Shown one piece after another: positions 1 through 8,319 of a stretch of 64,000 nt of DNA. The first letter of the stretch is position 1. Every line of letters starts with the position of its first letter. The position numbers and the translations under genes were made by a program. The stretch comes from Kitasatospora aureofaciens. GTDB lineage: Bacteria > Actinomycetota > Actinomycetes > Streptomycetales > Streptomycetaceae. The notes under the pieces were generated by a model, which saw only the letters and a list, made by a program, of their open reading frames with translations, did no database searches and was not told the origin of the DNA. The stretch is from the NCBI GenBank assembly GCA_000720845.1, contig JODU01000028.1:62001-126000 (forward strand), read 5' to 3'.

Positions 1-84
1 GGCGGAGCGGCCGAGGGCCGCACGAAGCGGCGGATGGTCGTGCAGCCGCAGATCGCGGGTGAACAGGACGACCGACGTGGCCAT
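1..84 (-). CDS. phr: DNA photolyase, N-terminal fragment (runs off the window)
   Basis: Only the first 28 codons are present; the gene continues beyond the left edge. The start ATG is preceded by AGGAG. The residues include VLFTRDLRLHDHPPLRAAL, the characteristic opening of the photolyase/cryptochrome alpha/beta domain that binds the antenna chromophore. Full-length enzymes (about 450 aa) use FADH- and blue light to split cyclobutane pyrimidine dimers. In streptomycetes phr often lies beside light-induced carotenoid genes, but none is visible here. The neighbouring SDR gene has the same orientation, 115 bp upstream. Confidence 0.85.
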   Translation of the reverse strand, partial: MATSVVLFTRDLRLHDHPPLRAALGRSA

Positions 85-199
85 GGCACTCCTCGCGGGG
101 TTGTCGGGCGACGCTACCGGACCACCGCGCCTCCTGCGCGAGGACGCGCACGTGCGCGGCCGCTCCCGGGACGGCCGACCGTGCCGGCGCGGGATGGGC

Positions 200-1747
200 T
201 CAGGAGCCGTGGTCCGGAGGGCGGGCGCCGCGGGCGGCGGCGCGGGCGATGTTGCGGGCCATGCCGCCGAAGACCACGGCGTGGAAGGGCCACACGCTCC
301 ACCAGTAGGCCTGGCCCGCCAGCCCGCGGGGATGGAACAGCGCCCGCTGGCGGTACCGCGTCCGCCCCGCGTCGTCGGTCTCGGCGTACATCTCCAGCCA
401 GGCGAGCCCCGGCAGCCGCATCTCGGCGCGCAGCCGCAGCAGCCGCCCGGGGACGATCTCCTCCACCCGCCAGAAGTCCAGCGAGTCCCCGACCCGCAGC
501 CGCGCGGCGTCCCGGCGCCCCCGGCGCAGGCCCACCCCGCCGACCAGCCGGTCGAGCCAGCCCCGTACCGCCCATGCCAGTGGGAAGGAGTACCAGCCGT
601 TGTCGCCGCCGATGCCCTCGATGACCCGCCACAGCGCGTCGGGCGGCGCGTCGACCGTGAGCGCGCGGTGGTCGGTGTAGAGGCTGCCGCCGGCCCAGTC
701 GGGGTCGGTGGGCAGCGGGTCGCTGGGCGCCCCCGGCACGGACGCGGACGACCAGCGGGTGGTGACCCGGGCCTCCCGCACCCGCCGCAGGGCCAGCCGC
801 AGCGCGTCGTCGAAGCCGAGCGGGTATCCCGGCGGGGGCGGAACGTACCGCACGATGTCGTTCTCGCCGCACACCACCTCGTGCCGCAGTGACTCGGTGA
901 GCGGGCGCGCGATGGCCGCCGGGACCGGCGTGACCAGCCCGACCCAGTGGCTGGACAGCCCGGGGGACAGCATCGGCACCGGCAGGATCAGCCGCCTGGG
1001 CAGCTCGGCGACCTCGGCGTAGCGCACCATCATGTCCCGGTAGGTGAGGATGTCGGGGCCGCCGATGTCGAAGGTCCGCGAGACCTCGGCCGGCATGGTC
1101 GCGCTGCCGGCCAGGACGCGCAGCACGTCCCGGACGGCGACCGGCTGGATGCGGGTGCGGACCCAGCTGGGCGTGACCATCACCGGCAGCCGCTCGGTGA
1201 GGTAGCGCAGCATCTCGAAGGAGGCCGACCCGGAGCCGATGACGACCGCCGCGCGCAGCACGGTGGTGGGCACGCCGGAGGCCAGCAGGATGCGGCCGAC
1301 CTCGGCGCGGGAGCGCAGGTGCGGTGACAGCTCGCCTTCCGGCACCCCGGACGGGGTCAGGCCGCCCAGATAGACGATGCGCCGTACGCCGGCCGCCTCG
1401 GCCCGCTCGGCGAAGACGCGTGCCGCCCGTCGGTCGGTCGCCTCGAAGTCGCCGCCGGTGCCGAGCGCGTGCACCAGGTAGTAGGCGACGTCCACGCCCT
1501 CCATCGCGCGCGCCACCGAGTCGGCGTCGGTCACGTCCCCGCGCACCACCTCGGCCTTTCCCGCCCAGGGATGGTCGCGCAGCTTGTGCGGGGAACGGGC
1601 CAGGCACCGCACCCGGTGCCCGGCGTCCAGCAGCTCGGGCACGAGACGGCCCCCGATGTACCCCGTCGCCCCGGTGACCAGGCAGCGCAGGCCCGCCCCA
1701 CCGCCCCCGCCGCTCGTCCGGCCGGGTCCTTCGCTCGCCTGACTCAT
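200..1747 (-). CDS. NAD(P)-binding SDR-family protein with C-terminal DUF2867 domain
   Basis: A 515-aa protein. The N-terminus carries a Rossmann fold with the extended/atypical-SDR glycine motif TGATGYIGG at residues 25-33, followed by a nucleoside-diphosphate-sugar-epimerase-like body. From about residue 365 the tryptophan-rich C-terminus matches the DUF2867 (START-like) domain usually fused to this SDR type. The substrate is unknown. The ATG has an upstream GGAG. It is co-oriented with the photolyase gene and divergent from the MarR gene, an arrangement that suggests shared stress or light control (inference). Confidence 0.85.
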   Translation of the reverse strand: MSQASEGPGRTSGGGGGAGLRCLVTGATGYIGGRLVPELLDAGHRVRCLARSPHKLRDHPWAGKAEVVRGDVTDADSVARAMEGVDVAYYLVHALGTGGDFEATDRRAARVFAERAEAAGVRRIVYLGGLTPSGVPEGELSPHLRSRAEVGRILLASGVPTTVLRAAVVIGSGSASFEMLRYLTERLPVMVTPSWVRTRIQPVAVRDVLRVLAGSATMPAEVSRTFDIGGPDILTYRDMMVRYAEVAELPRRLILPVPMLSPGLSSHWVGLVTPVPAAIARPLTESLRHEVVCGENDIVRYVPPPPGYPLGFDDALRLALRRVREARVTTRWSSASVPGAPSDPLPTDPDWAGGSLYTDHRALTVDAPPDALWRVIEGIGGDNGWYSFPLAWAVRGWLDRLVGGVGLRRGRRDAARLRVGDSLDFWRVEEIVPGRLLRLRAEMRLPGLAWLEMYAETDDAGRTRYRQRALFHPRGLAGQAYWWSVWPFHAVVFGGMARNIARAAARGARPPDHGS

Positions 1748-1851
1748 GTGGCTCCGTCGCTCGCGGGACAGTCGTCACCGTCACCCCTTCCCCCGGACGG
1801 CCCGCGACGGACACGTCCCGGCCCAGGTCGACCCTTCTATACGCTGATCGC

Positions 1852-2358
1852 GTGGCGACAGCGAACCAGCGCGGACAGCACGCGCACGAGCGGGGGACAG
1901 GCCCCGGTCCCGAGGCGGGCGACCTGCACGTCCTCGCCGCGCAACTGCGGCGGATGAACGGCGAGATCAACCGCCTCGTGCACGGATTCGCCGGCGGCCA
2001 CGGCCTGCACGCCACCGACGTCCAGGCGCTCGCCGCGATCCTGGACGCGCGCGAGCCCATGACGCCGGGGCGGCTGCGCGAGCACCTGGGGCTGACCTCG
2101 GGCGCGGTCACGGCCTGCGTGGACCGGCTGGAGCGCGCGGGGCACGTGCGCCGGGTCCGGGAGAGCGCCGACCGCCGGGTCGTGCACCTGCGCTACGTGC
2201 CCGAGGCCCGGGAAGCGGCCCGGACGTACTTCCTTCCGCTCGCCGAGGCCGCCGCGACCACCCGCGCGCGCTTCGACGACGACGAACTGGCGGTCGTCGT
2301 CCGCTTCCTGACGGCGATGAACGAGGAGCTGGGCCTCGTACGCTCGGACGAGCGCTGA
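1852..2358 (+). CDS. MarR-family transcriptional regulator
   Basis: A 168-aa winged-helix protein. The DNA-binding core spans about residues 65-115: MTPGRLREHLGLTSGAVTAC is the recognition region and ESADRRVVHL is the wing with the family's conserved DRR. The GTG start lies 8 nt after a TATACG -10-like hexamer (1838-1843), so the transcript may be leaderless. MarR proteins are usually dimeric repressors released by small phenolic or hydrophobic ligands. The MMPL exporter follows 158 bp downstream, with palindromes between, so it is the obvious target (inference). Confidence 0.9.
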   Translation: MATANQRGQHAHERGTGPGPEAGDLHVLAAQLRRMNGEINRLVHGFAGGHGLHATDVQALAAILDAREPMTPGRLREHLGLTSGAVTACVDRLERAGHVRRVRESADRRVVHLRYVPEAREAARTYFLPLAEAAATTRARFDDDELAVVVRFLTAMNEELGLVRSDER

Positions 2359-2436
2359 GGCGCCCGGCGGTACCGCATACGGGGGAACGGCCGGGGCACA
2401 CGCGGTGTGTCATGACGGATGAGGGGTCCCAAGTAA

Positions 2437-2453
2437 CTCAATCATTGAGATTG
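2437..2453. promoter_or_regulatory. Candidate MarR operator upstream of the MMPL exporter
   Basis: An AT-rich stretch in otherwise GC-rich DNA holds the perfect inverted repeat CTCAAT-C-ATTGAG (2437-2449). It overlaps a second perfect one, CAATC-ATTGA-GATTG (2439-2453). Size and symmetry fit a MarR dimer site, located between marR and the transporter start at 2517. No binding evidence exists; assignment is by position and symmetry. Confidence 0.5.
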
Positions 2454-2516
2454 TTTATGATCGAGTCACTCTTCCGTGGCCCCACGCCGACCCGCAGACC
2501 TGGAGACCCGACACCG

Positions 2517-4610
2517 ATGTCCATCCCCTCCCGGCGGGCCCGTTGGCTCCTCCCCGTCGTCCTGCTCCTGGTCTGGCTCGGCATCGGCGGAGCGCTCGGG
2601 CCGTACGCCGGAAAGCTCGGCGAGGTCGCCACCAACGACCAGGCCGCCTTCCTGCCCCGCAGTGCGGAGTCCACCCGGGTCGTCGACGCCCAGAAGGCCT
2701 TCCAGCAGGACGAGACGCTCCCGGTGATCGTCGTGTGGACCGCTGACGGCGGCGGCTCCGTCACCGGCCACCGGGCCGAGGCCACCCGTTCCCTCGTCCC
2801 CCTGGAAGACGTGCCCGGCGTCGTCGGGCGGGCGTCGCCCGCGCTGCCCTCCGACGACGGCGAGGCCCTCCAGGCCGTCGTCCAGGTCGAGCCCGGCCTC
2901 GGCGACGCACTGCCCGACGTCCTGGAGCGGATCGGCGACGCGGCCGGGCAGGTGCCGGACACACGCGCCCAGCTGGCCGGTCCCGCGGCCTCCCAGGCCG
3001 ACCTCTCCGACGCCTTCTCGGGCATCGACGGGCTGCTCCTCGGTGTCGCGCTGATCACCGTCCTGGTGATCCTGCTGCTGGTCTACCGCAGTGTGCTGCT
3101 GCCGCTGGTGATCATCCTGGGCGCCGTCTTCGCCCTGGGCCTGGCCTGCGCGATCGTCTACGCGCTCGCCGAGCGGGACGTCGTACGCGTCGACGGGCAG
3201 GTGCAGGGGATCCTCTCCATCCTGGTCATCGGCGCCGCCACCGACTACGCCCTGCTGCTCACCGCCCGCTTCCGCGAGGAACTCGCCCGGCACCCGGACC
3301 GCTTCGCCGCCGTGCGCGCCGCCCTGCGGGCCTCCTGGGGTGCCGTGGTGGCCAGCGCGGCGACCGTCGCCCTCGCGCTGCTGGCCCTGCTGCTCAGCGA
3401 CCTGACCAACAACCGCGCGCTCGGGCCCGTCGGCGCCATCGGCATCGTCTGCGCCGTACTGAGCACGCTCACCTTCCTGCCGGCCGTCCTGGTCCTGCTC
3501 GGCCGGGCCGCCTACTGGCCGGCCAGGCCGGTGCGCACCGGTGACCCGGAGGCCGGGCACCGGCTGTGGCACCGGGTCGCGGAACTGGTGGACCGGGCCC
3601 CGCGCCGGATCTGGGCGATCTCCCTGGCCGCGCTGCTCGCCTGCGCCGCCTTCGCGCCGACCCTGTCCTCCAAGGGCGTCCCGCTGGACGAGATCTTCGT
3701 GAACGACACCCCGTCGGTCGCCGCGCAGCGGACGCTGGCCCGGCACTTCCCCGGCGGTTCCGGCAACCCCGCCGTGATCATCGCCGAGGCCGACCGCCTC
3801 GACCCGGTCCTCGCGGCCGCCCGTGACACCCCCGGCGTCGCCTCCGCCGCCCCGGTCACCGCGTCAGGCCGTCCCGGCGGCGGCGCGCCCAAGGTGGTCG
3901 ACGGGCGGGTACGCGTCGACGCGACGCTCCGGGCGCCTGCCGACAGCGACGCCGCCAAGAGCGCGGTGGCCAGGCTCAGGGCGGCCGTCCACAGCGTACC
4001 CGGCGCGGACGCCCTGGTCGGGGGCTACACCGCCCAGCAGTACGACACCCAGCGCACCGCCGAGCACGACCGCACCCTCATCGTGCCCGTGGTCCTCGCC
4101 ATCATCCTGGTCATCCTGATCGCCCTGCTGCGCTCCCTGCTGATGCCGGTGCTGCTGGTGGCGACGGTGGCGCTGAACTTCGTGGCCACCCTGGGCGTCT
4201 CGGCGCTGGTCTTCACCCACGTGTTCGGCTTCAGCGGCACGGACGCCTCCGTCCCGCTCTACGGCTTCGTCTTCCTGGTCGCGCTGGGCGTGGACTACAA
4301 CATTTTCCTCATGTCCCGGGTACGGCAGGAGGCGCTGCACCACGGGGTGCGGGAGGGCATCCTGCGCGGTCTGACCGCCACCGGCGGCGTGATCACCTCG
4401 GCCGGGGTCGTCCTCGCCGCGACCTTCGCCGCGCTCGGCGTCATCCCGCTCGCCTTCCTGGTGCAGATCGCCTTCATCGTGGCCTTCGGCGTCCTGCTGG
4501 ACACGCTGGTGGTGCGCTCGCTGCTGGTCCCGGCGCTCGCCCGCGACCTCGGCGCCGTCGCCTGGTGGCCCGGGCGGCTCGGACACCGGACCCGGGCGGG
4601 ACGGGAATGA
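2517..4610 (+). CDS. MMPL-family RND-type membrane exporter
   Basis: A 697-aa protein. The chosen ATG (MSIPSRRARWLL) places the first membrane helix at once after a short positive N-terminus; the frame extends 35 codons upstream without signal character. It has the duplicated MMPL/RND architecture: helix 1, a periplasmic-type loop of about 150 aa, a bundle of five helices, then a second loop and second five-helix bundle. Each bundle holds conserved intramembrane segments such as GAATDYALLL and VALGVDYNIF, whose Asp residues relay protons. Family members move lipids or drugs. It probably forms a regulon with the upstream MarR protein. Confidence 0.92.
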   Translation: MSIPSRRARWLLPVVLLLVWLGIGGALGPYAGKLGEVATNDQAAFLPRSAESTRVVDAQKAFQQDETLPVIVVWTADGGGSVTGHRAEATRSLVPLEDVPGVVGRASPALPSDDGEALQAVVQVEPGLGDALPDVLERIGDAAGQVPDTRAQLAGPAASQADLSDAFSGIDGLLLGVALITVLVILLLVYRSVLLPLVIILGAVFALGLACAIVYALAERDVVRVDGQVQGILSILVIGAATDYALLLTARFREELARHPDRFAAVRAALRASWGAVVASAATVALALLALLLSDLTNNRALGPVGAIGIVCAVLSTLTFLPAVLVLLGRAAYWPARPVRTGDPEAGHRLWHRVAELVDRAPRRIWAISLAALLACAAFAPTLSSKGVPLDEIFVNDTPSVAAQRTLARHFPGGSGNPAVIIAEADRLDPVLAAARDTPGVASAAPVTASGRPGGGAPKVVDGRVRVDATLRAPADSDAAKSAVARLRAAVHSVPGADALVGGYTAQQYDTQRTAEHDRTLIVPVVLAIILVILIALLRSLLMPVLLVATVALNFVATLGVSALVFTHVFGFSGTDASVPLYGFVFLVALGVDYNIFLMSRVRQEALHHGVREGILRGLTATGGVITSAGVVLAATFAALGVIPLAFLVQIAFIVAFGVLLDTLVVRSLLVPALARDLGAVAWWPGRLGHRTRAGRE

Positions 4611-4623
4611 CCCGGCCCGGTCC

Positions 4624-5049
4624 TCACGCCCGCGGACGCCGCTCCGGCGGCCGCACCGTGCCCAGGAAACGCCGTACGTCGATCTCTATGACGACCCGTT
4701 CCGGGTTCGCCCGGGGCTGCCGGTAGCGGGCGGCGTAGCGGGTCTCCGCGTCGCGGACCGCCCCGGCGTCGTCCCGCACGGTCGCTACGCCCTCCAGCGT
4801 GGACCAGCGCCTGCCGTCCACCTGGCCCACGGCGACGACCGCTCCGGCGGCCCGCCGTACGTTGCGCGCCTTCGTGGTGTCCCGGCTCGTGATGACCCGC
4901 GCCGTGCGGGTGGCGTGGTCGTACGTCACCCCGACCGGGACCAGGTGGGGCGTCCCGTCGGCCCGCGGCGTCGACAGGAAGCACACCCGGCGCTCCTGCC
5001 AGAACCGGACGAACTCGTCGTCCGCGTCGTGCTGTTCCCCGGCGTCCAT
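4624..5049 (-). CDS. PPOX-class F420/FMN-dependent split-barrel protein
   Basis: A 141-aa single-domain flavin/deazaflavin split beta-barrel. The motif CFLSTPRADGTPHLVPVGVT is the typical opening of actinobacterial PPOX-class F420-dependent reductases, and RDTTKARNVRR matches the cofactor-phosphate-binding strand region. Length is normal for the class. It converges on the MMPL gene with 13 bp between the ends, so the two are not co-transcribed. Substrate unknown; an FMN-binding member is an alternative. Confidence 0.85.
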   Translation of the reverse strand: MDAGEQHDADDEFVRFWQERRVCFLSTPRADGTPHLVPVGVTYDHATRTARVITSRDTTKARNVRRAAGAVVAVGQVDGRRWSTLEGVATVRDDAGAVRDAETRYAARYRQPRANPERVVIEIDVRRFLGTVRPPERRPRA

Positions 5050-5168
5050 CCGCTCTCCTCACCCGCGCCGCGTGTGTCCCGTCCGGGACAGCATCGCCCG
5101 GCGGTCCGGACGCCCGCACGGCGGGGTCCGCGCACGCGGCACGCGCGGGCCGGCGCGACGGGGACGGC

Positions 5169-5360
5169 TCAGGCGGCGTCCCGCTCGGAGCCGTGGTCCT
5201 CGCGGCTGGGGCCGCTCCCGCCACCCGGGAGGAGACGCAGGTGCCGGCGCCGGGCGTGCCGGGGCGGCGCCGGATCCCCGAACAGCCGGTCCTCCAGATA
5301 CGTCATGGTGAACAACAACAGCCCCAGGCCGGGCAGTAGCAAGACGGCAACGGTAACCAC
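5169..5360 (-). CDS. Small single-pass membrane protein, unknown function
   Basis: 63 aa. GTG start with GGAAGG upstream. The first 20 residues (MVTVAVLLLPGLGLLLFTMT) form one membrane helix, followed by YLEDRLFG and an arginine-rich, probably cytoplasmic tail. I recall similar short proteins in many streptomycetes, but no function is known. It is divergent from the MscS gene. Coding is supported by the hydrophobic N-terminus, the ribosome-binding site and lack of a better overlapping frame. Confidence 0.6.
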   Translation of the reverse strand: MVTVAVLLLPGLGLLLFTMTYLEDRLFGDPAPPRHARRRHLRLLPGGGSGPSREDHGSERDAA

Positions 5361-5502
5361 GCCGCGGGCCCCTTCCGCTGTGGGACGACTCCCCGCGGGT
5401 GCCCAGCCGGGCGCCGGTGAAAGCCGTCATGTTCGCCCGGTAGGCGGGTAGGCGGCCCCGACGGCAGACAAGTCGTCCCCGAGGAACGGAGCAGCCGAGC
5501 CG

Positions 5503-6504
5503 ATGTCGCACACCTCCCCGCCCGCCGAACCGGCCACGAACCCGCAGCTGGCGGCCTCGTGGTCGGACTGGGTCGGCGACCACACCACGGCACTGATCGG
5601 GATCCCGCTGCGCATCGCGCTCATCGTCGTGATCCTGCTCGTGCTGCGGGCCGTGGCCAAGCGGGCCATCACCCGGGTCGTCCAGCGGGTCCTGGAACCG
5701 TCGGCGGGCGAGGCCGAGCGCGGCCGTCCCCGCAGGGCGGCCCGCGGCGCCGCCGTCCTGCACCGCGACCGGTCCCGGGCGCGGCAACGCCGCGAACAGC
5801 GGGCCCGCACCATCGGGTCGGTGCTCAGCAGCGCCGTCACCATCGTGCTGTTCATGGTCGGCGTGGCCATGGTGCTCGACCAGGTCGGCATCGCCCTCGG
5901 CCCTCTGCTGGCCAGCGCCGGAGTGGTAGGCCTGGCCATCGGCTTCGGCGCCCAGAGCCTGGTCGCGGACTACCTGTCAGGGCTGCTGATCATGGTCGAG
6001 GACCAGTACGGCGTCGGCGACTCGGTCGACCTCGGTGAGGCCGTCGGCGAAGTGGAGCACGTCGGCCTGCGCCTGACCCATGTGCGCGACCTCAACGGCG
6101 GCCTGTGGCACATCCGCAACGGCGAGATCCTCCGGGTCCGCAACGACAGCCAGGAATGGGCCCGCGCCGTCCTGGACGTCGCCGTGGCCCACGACGCGAA
6201 CCTCGACACCGTCTACCGCGTCCTGGAGGACACCGGCCGCGCGCTGCGCGAGGAGCCGGACTTCGCGGACGTCCTGCTGGAGGACCCCGCGGTGTGGGGC
6301 GTGCAGTCCCTGGACGCCGACGGGGTGCTGGTGCGCCTCGCCGTCAAGACCGCGCCGCTCCAGCAGTGGGGCGTCACCCGTGAGCTGCGCCGCCGGGTCA
6401 AGGAGGCGCTGGACGACGCGGGCGTCGAGATCCCCTTCCCGCGCCGGGGGGTGTGGGTGCGCGCCGACACCTCCGACGGCGGGGCGGAGGCGCTCACGCG
6501 CTGA
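5503..6504 (+). CDS. MscS-family mechanosensitive ion channel
   Basis: A 333-aa inner-membrane channel. Helices lie at about residues 30-50 and 105-127, followed by the diagnostic MscS pore helix and beta domain with GLAIGFGAQSLVADY, then GLLIMVEDQYGVGDSV. The cytosolic alpha/beta region extends to the C-terminus. An Arg-rich linker (residues 70-102) separates helices 1 and 2. Such channels open on hypo-osmotic shock to release solutes. The ATG is preceded by GGAACGGAG. A short hairpin follows the gene. Confidence 0.93.
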   Translation: MSHTSPPAEPATNPQLAASWSDWVGDHTTALIGIPLRIALIVVILLVLRAVAKRAITRVVQRVLEPSAGEAERGRPRRAARGAAVLHRDRSRARQRREQRARTIGSVLSSAVTIVLFMVGVAMVLDQVGIALGPLLASAGVVGLAIGFGAQSLVADYLSGLLIMVEDQYGVGDSVDLGEAVGEVEHVGLRLTHVRDLNGGLWHIRNGEILRVRNDSQEWARAVLDVAVAHDANLDTVYRVLEDTGRALREEPDFADVLLEDPAVWGVQSLDADGVLVRLAVKTAPLQQWGVTRELRRRVKEALDDAGVEIPFPRRGVWVRADTSDGGAEALTR

Positions 6505-6527
6505 CGGAGACGCCCGCACCCGCCGAC

Positions 6528-6548
6528 GCCGGACTTTGCTGTTCCGGC
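6528..6548 (+). terminator. Possible weak terminator after the MscS gene
   Basis: Perfect 6-bp inverted repeat GCCGGA/TCCGGC with a 9-nt loop, 24 nt after the MscS stop codon, followed shortly by a TTTT run. The stem is short, so support is modest. Confidence 0.35.
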
Positions 6549-6654
6549 AAACACTTTTGGTGCCTCCCGGCCGGCCGGGGCAGCCTGCACACGGGCCGCG
6601 CGGCTCTCGCGCGCCCCGTCGAGCAGGACGACCGCGCCCGCCCCAGGAGGCACC

Positions 6655-7299
6655 ATGACCGACATCCCCGCGCCGGCTCCCGCCGCGGCGTTCTGGGAAG
6701 CCCGCTACCGCGACACCGGCCGCGTGTGGAGCGGCCGCCCCAACGAGTTGCTGGTCCAGGAGGCGGGTGGCCTCGTGCCCGGCACCGCGCTCGACCTCGG
6801 CTGCGGCGAAGGGGCGGACGCCGTGTGGCTGGCCTCGCGCGGCTGGCGGGTCACCGGCGTGGACATCTCCGCCACCGCCCTCGAACGCGCGTCCGGGCAC
6901 GCCGTCGAGGCCGGGGTCGGCGACCGGGTCGTCTGGGAACGCCACGAGCTGGGACCCTCGTTCCCCGAGGGCTCCTTCGACCTGGTGAGCGCCCACTACC
7001 TGCAATCCCCGGTGGCCCTCGACCAGCGGGCGGTGCTGCGGTCCGCCGCGCGGGCCGTGGCGCGGGGCGGCACCCTGCTGGTGGTCATGCACGCAGGCTG
7101 GCCCTCCTGGCAGACCGAACCGCCGTTCGACGCCGTCTTCCCCACCCTGGACGGCCTCCTCGCCGAACTCGCCCTGCCCGAGGGGGAGTGGAGTGTCGAG
7201 ACCCGCAGGACCGCGCGCCGGCCGAGCGTCTCGCCCGACGGCGTCGAGGGCTTCCGCGAGGACCACGTGTGGCGCCTGCGGCGGACAGTTGGACGTTGA
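6655..7299 (+). CDS. Class I SAM-dependent methyltransferase
   Basis: A 214-aa protein. The opening FWEARYRDTGRVWSGRPNELL is typical of a small ThiE/UbiE-like methyltransferase group, and motif I LDLGCGEG (residues 46-53) binds S-adenosylmethionine. VDIS follows as the ribose-binding acidic strand end. AGGAGG lies 4 nt before the ATG. The substrate cannot be inferred. It lies about 100 bp before the peptide operon and could be read into it, but the AT-richer gap at 7300-7401 looks like a separate promoter region. Confidence 0.9.
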   Translation: MTDIPAPAPAAAFWEARYRDTGRVWSGRPNELLVQEAGGLVPGTALDLGCGEGADAVWLASRGWRVTGVDISATALERASGHAVEAGVGDRVVWERHELGPSFPEGSFDLVSAHYLQSPVALDQRAVLRSAARAVARGGTLLVVMHAGWPSWQTEPPFDAVFPTLDGLLAELALPEGEWSVETRRTARRPSVSPDGVEGFREDHVWRLRRTVGR

Positions 7300-7353
7300 A
7301 CGAGTTATCTCCCGAGAATTTTGTGAAGAAAGGCATGTTCTGGGACTTATCGG

Positions 7354-7367
7354 ACACCCTTGGGTGT
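7354..7367. promoter_or_regulatory. Palindrome in the promoter region of the peptide operon
   Basis: ACACCC-TT-GGGTGT, a perfect 6-2-6 inverted repeat lying 34 bp before the peptide start codon, within a relatively AT-rich upstream region (7295-7350). It could be an operator or part of a 5' UTR hairpin. No confident -10/-35 pair was found. Confidence 0.35.
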
Positions 7368-7401
7368 GAAGGCCATTTGGCTACCAGAGGGAGATGGTGA
7401 A

Positions 7402-7590
7402 ATGCCTTCCAAGGACAAGGTGCTCCAGGAAGTCACCCGCACCGAGAACATCGACATCGACGCGGTACTCGACCCCGCCGAGCCCGACGGAGTCTTCCGC
7501 GACAGCCGCGAGTGCGCCGCGCTCGCCCTGCAGTCCGGAGGTACCAACCTGCTGCTCTCGCCGCCGACCCCGCGCCCGAAGAAGGGCTGA
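7402..7590 (+). CDS. 62-residue peptide, possible RiPP-type precursor
   Basis: ATG with GAGGGAG 8 nt upstream. The acidic N-terminal part (MPSKDKVLQEVTRTENIDID... to about residue 36) reads like a leader. It is followed by LALQSGG (Gly46-Gly47) and a distinct C-terminal 15 residues, TNLLLSPPTPRPKKG, rich in Pro and basic residues and ending in Gly. Short acidic leader, double Gly and compact tail resemble a ribosomally made precursor peptide. There is only one Cys (residue 38) and no recognised modification enzyme nearby, so this is inference. It is first gene of a coupled operon (7402-11274). It could instead be a small regulatory or chaperone-like protein. Confidence 0.6.
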   Translation: MPSKDKVLQEVTRTENIDIDAVLDPAEPDGVFRDSRECAALALQSGGTNLLLSPPTPRPKKG

Positions 7591-7611
7591 CGGACCGACG
7601 GGAGCCGTGAG

Positions 7612-8319
7612 ATGGAGCAGTCGAGCACATCGGCCCTGTTGCAGGGAACGGTGCTGGACCTCGCTTCCGACGTGGTCTCCGCTCTTCGGAGCGGAGACCA
7701 CGTGCGAGCGGGGAGCACCCTGACGGGAGGCGGCGCCGGTGAGGGCGTAGCCCGTGCGGCGGTACGTGTCCTGGGCGCCGACACCCTGTTGCCCAGCGTC
7801 CTGCTGCGCGTCCCGCCCGACCCCGCGCAACTGGCCGTGTTCAAGGACGCCGTGGCCGCCCATCCGCCGCGCGGTGACGCGGCACCCACCGTCGTGTGGA
7901 GCCACTGGGCCATGACCCGCGCCCTGCGCCGGACCGAACAGCCCCTGGCGGGCCCGCCCCCCGACGACCCGGGCACCGAACCCGACGCCCGCTGGCTCGC
8001 CGACGCCGGCTGGCAGTTCCTGACCCACCAGCTCGCCGTCCTCGCCCCGCTCGCGCTGCCCGGCGAGGAGTGTGCGGTGACCCGCGTGGCGCGCGCCCGC
8101 CCGGTGGACGTGGCCCGCGGATTCGTCCGGGCGGTACGCCGCCGCGACTGGCAGCAGGCGGCCGGGGCCGGGCGCTGGCTCACCCTCCTGGACGGGGTGC
8201 CGGACACCCTCGGCCTGGAGGCCGGCCTGGACTTCGTACGCCTCATGGGCGGCTCCGACCCGCGGGTGGCCCTGCAACTGGAGGCGGCGCGGCTGATGCC
8301 GGCCGGGGTCCTCCTGTGA
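7612..8319 (+). CDS. Unknown protein, second gene of peptide operon
   Basis: 235 aa, starting 21 bp after the peptide gene with GGGAG before the ATG. No recognised motif. It looks soluble and mostly helical, with a Gly-rich turn (TGGGAGEG) near residue 40, a Pro-rich linker near residues 117-127 and a helical C-terminal half. There is no signal peptide or membrane helix. Its last codons overlap the next gene by GTGA, so translation is coupled. A 15-bp perfect hairpin lies inside its 5' end. Genomic context suggests it acts with the two paralogues downstream. Confidence 0.7.
   Translation: MEQSSTSALLQGTVLDLASDVVSALRSGDHVRAGSTLTGGGAGEGVARAAVRVLGADTLLPSVLLRVPPDPAQLAVFKDAVAAHPPRGDAAPTVVWSHWAMTRALRRTEQPLAGPPPDDPGTEPDARWLADAGWQFLTHQLAVLAPLALPGEECAVTRVARARPVDVARGFVRAVRRRDWQQAAGAGRWLTLLDGVPDTLGLEAGLDFVRLMGGSDPRVALQLEAARLMPAGVLL
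7670..7703 (+). promoter_or_regulatory. Strong intragenic UUCG-loop hairpin near the 5' end of operon gene 2
   Basis: The arms ACGTGGTCTCCGCTC and GAGCGGAGACCACGT are perfectly complementary over 15 bp and close a TTCG tetraloop with a C-G closing pair, the extra-stable form. It lies 58-91 nt inside gene 2, just after the peptide cistron. It could stabilise a peptide-only transcript or attenuate downstream expression. No T-run follows, so simple intrinsic termination is unlikely. Confidence 0.6.

Noticed and set aside
7402..7590. Naming the 62-aa peptide a lanthipeptide or lasso precursor
   Set aside because: Only one Cys, no Ser/Thr-Cys pattern, and no LanB/C/M, lasso B/C or radical-SAM enzyme adjacent.
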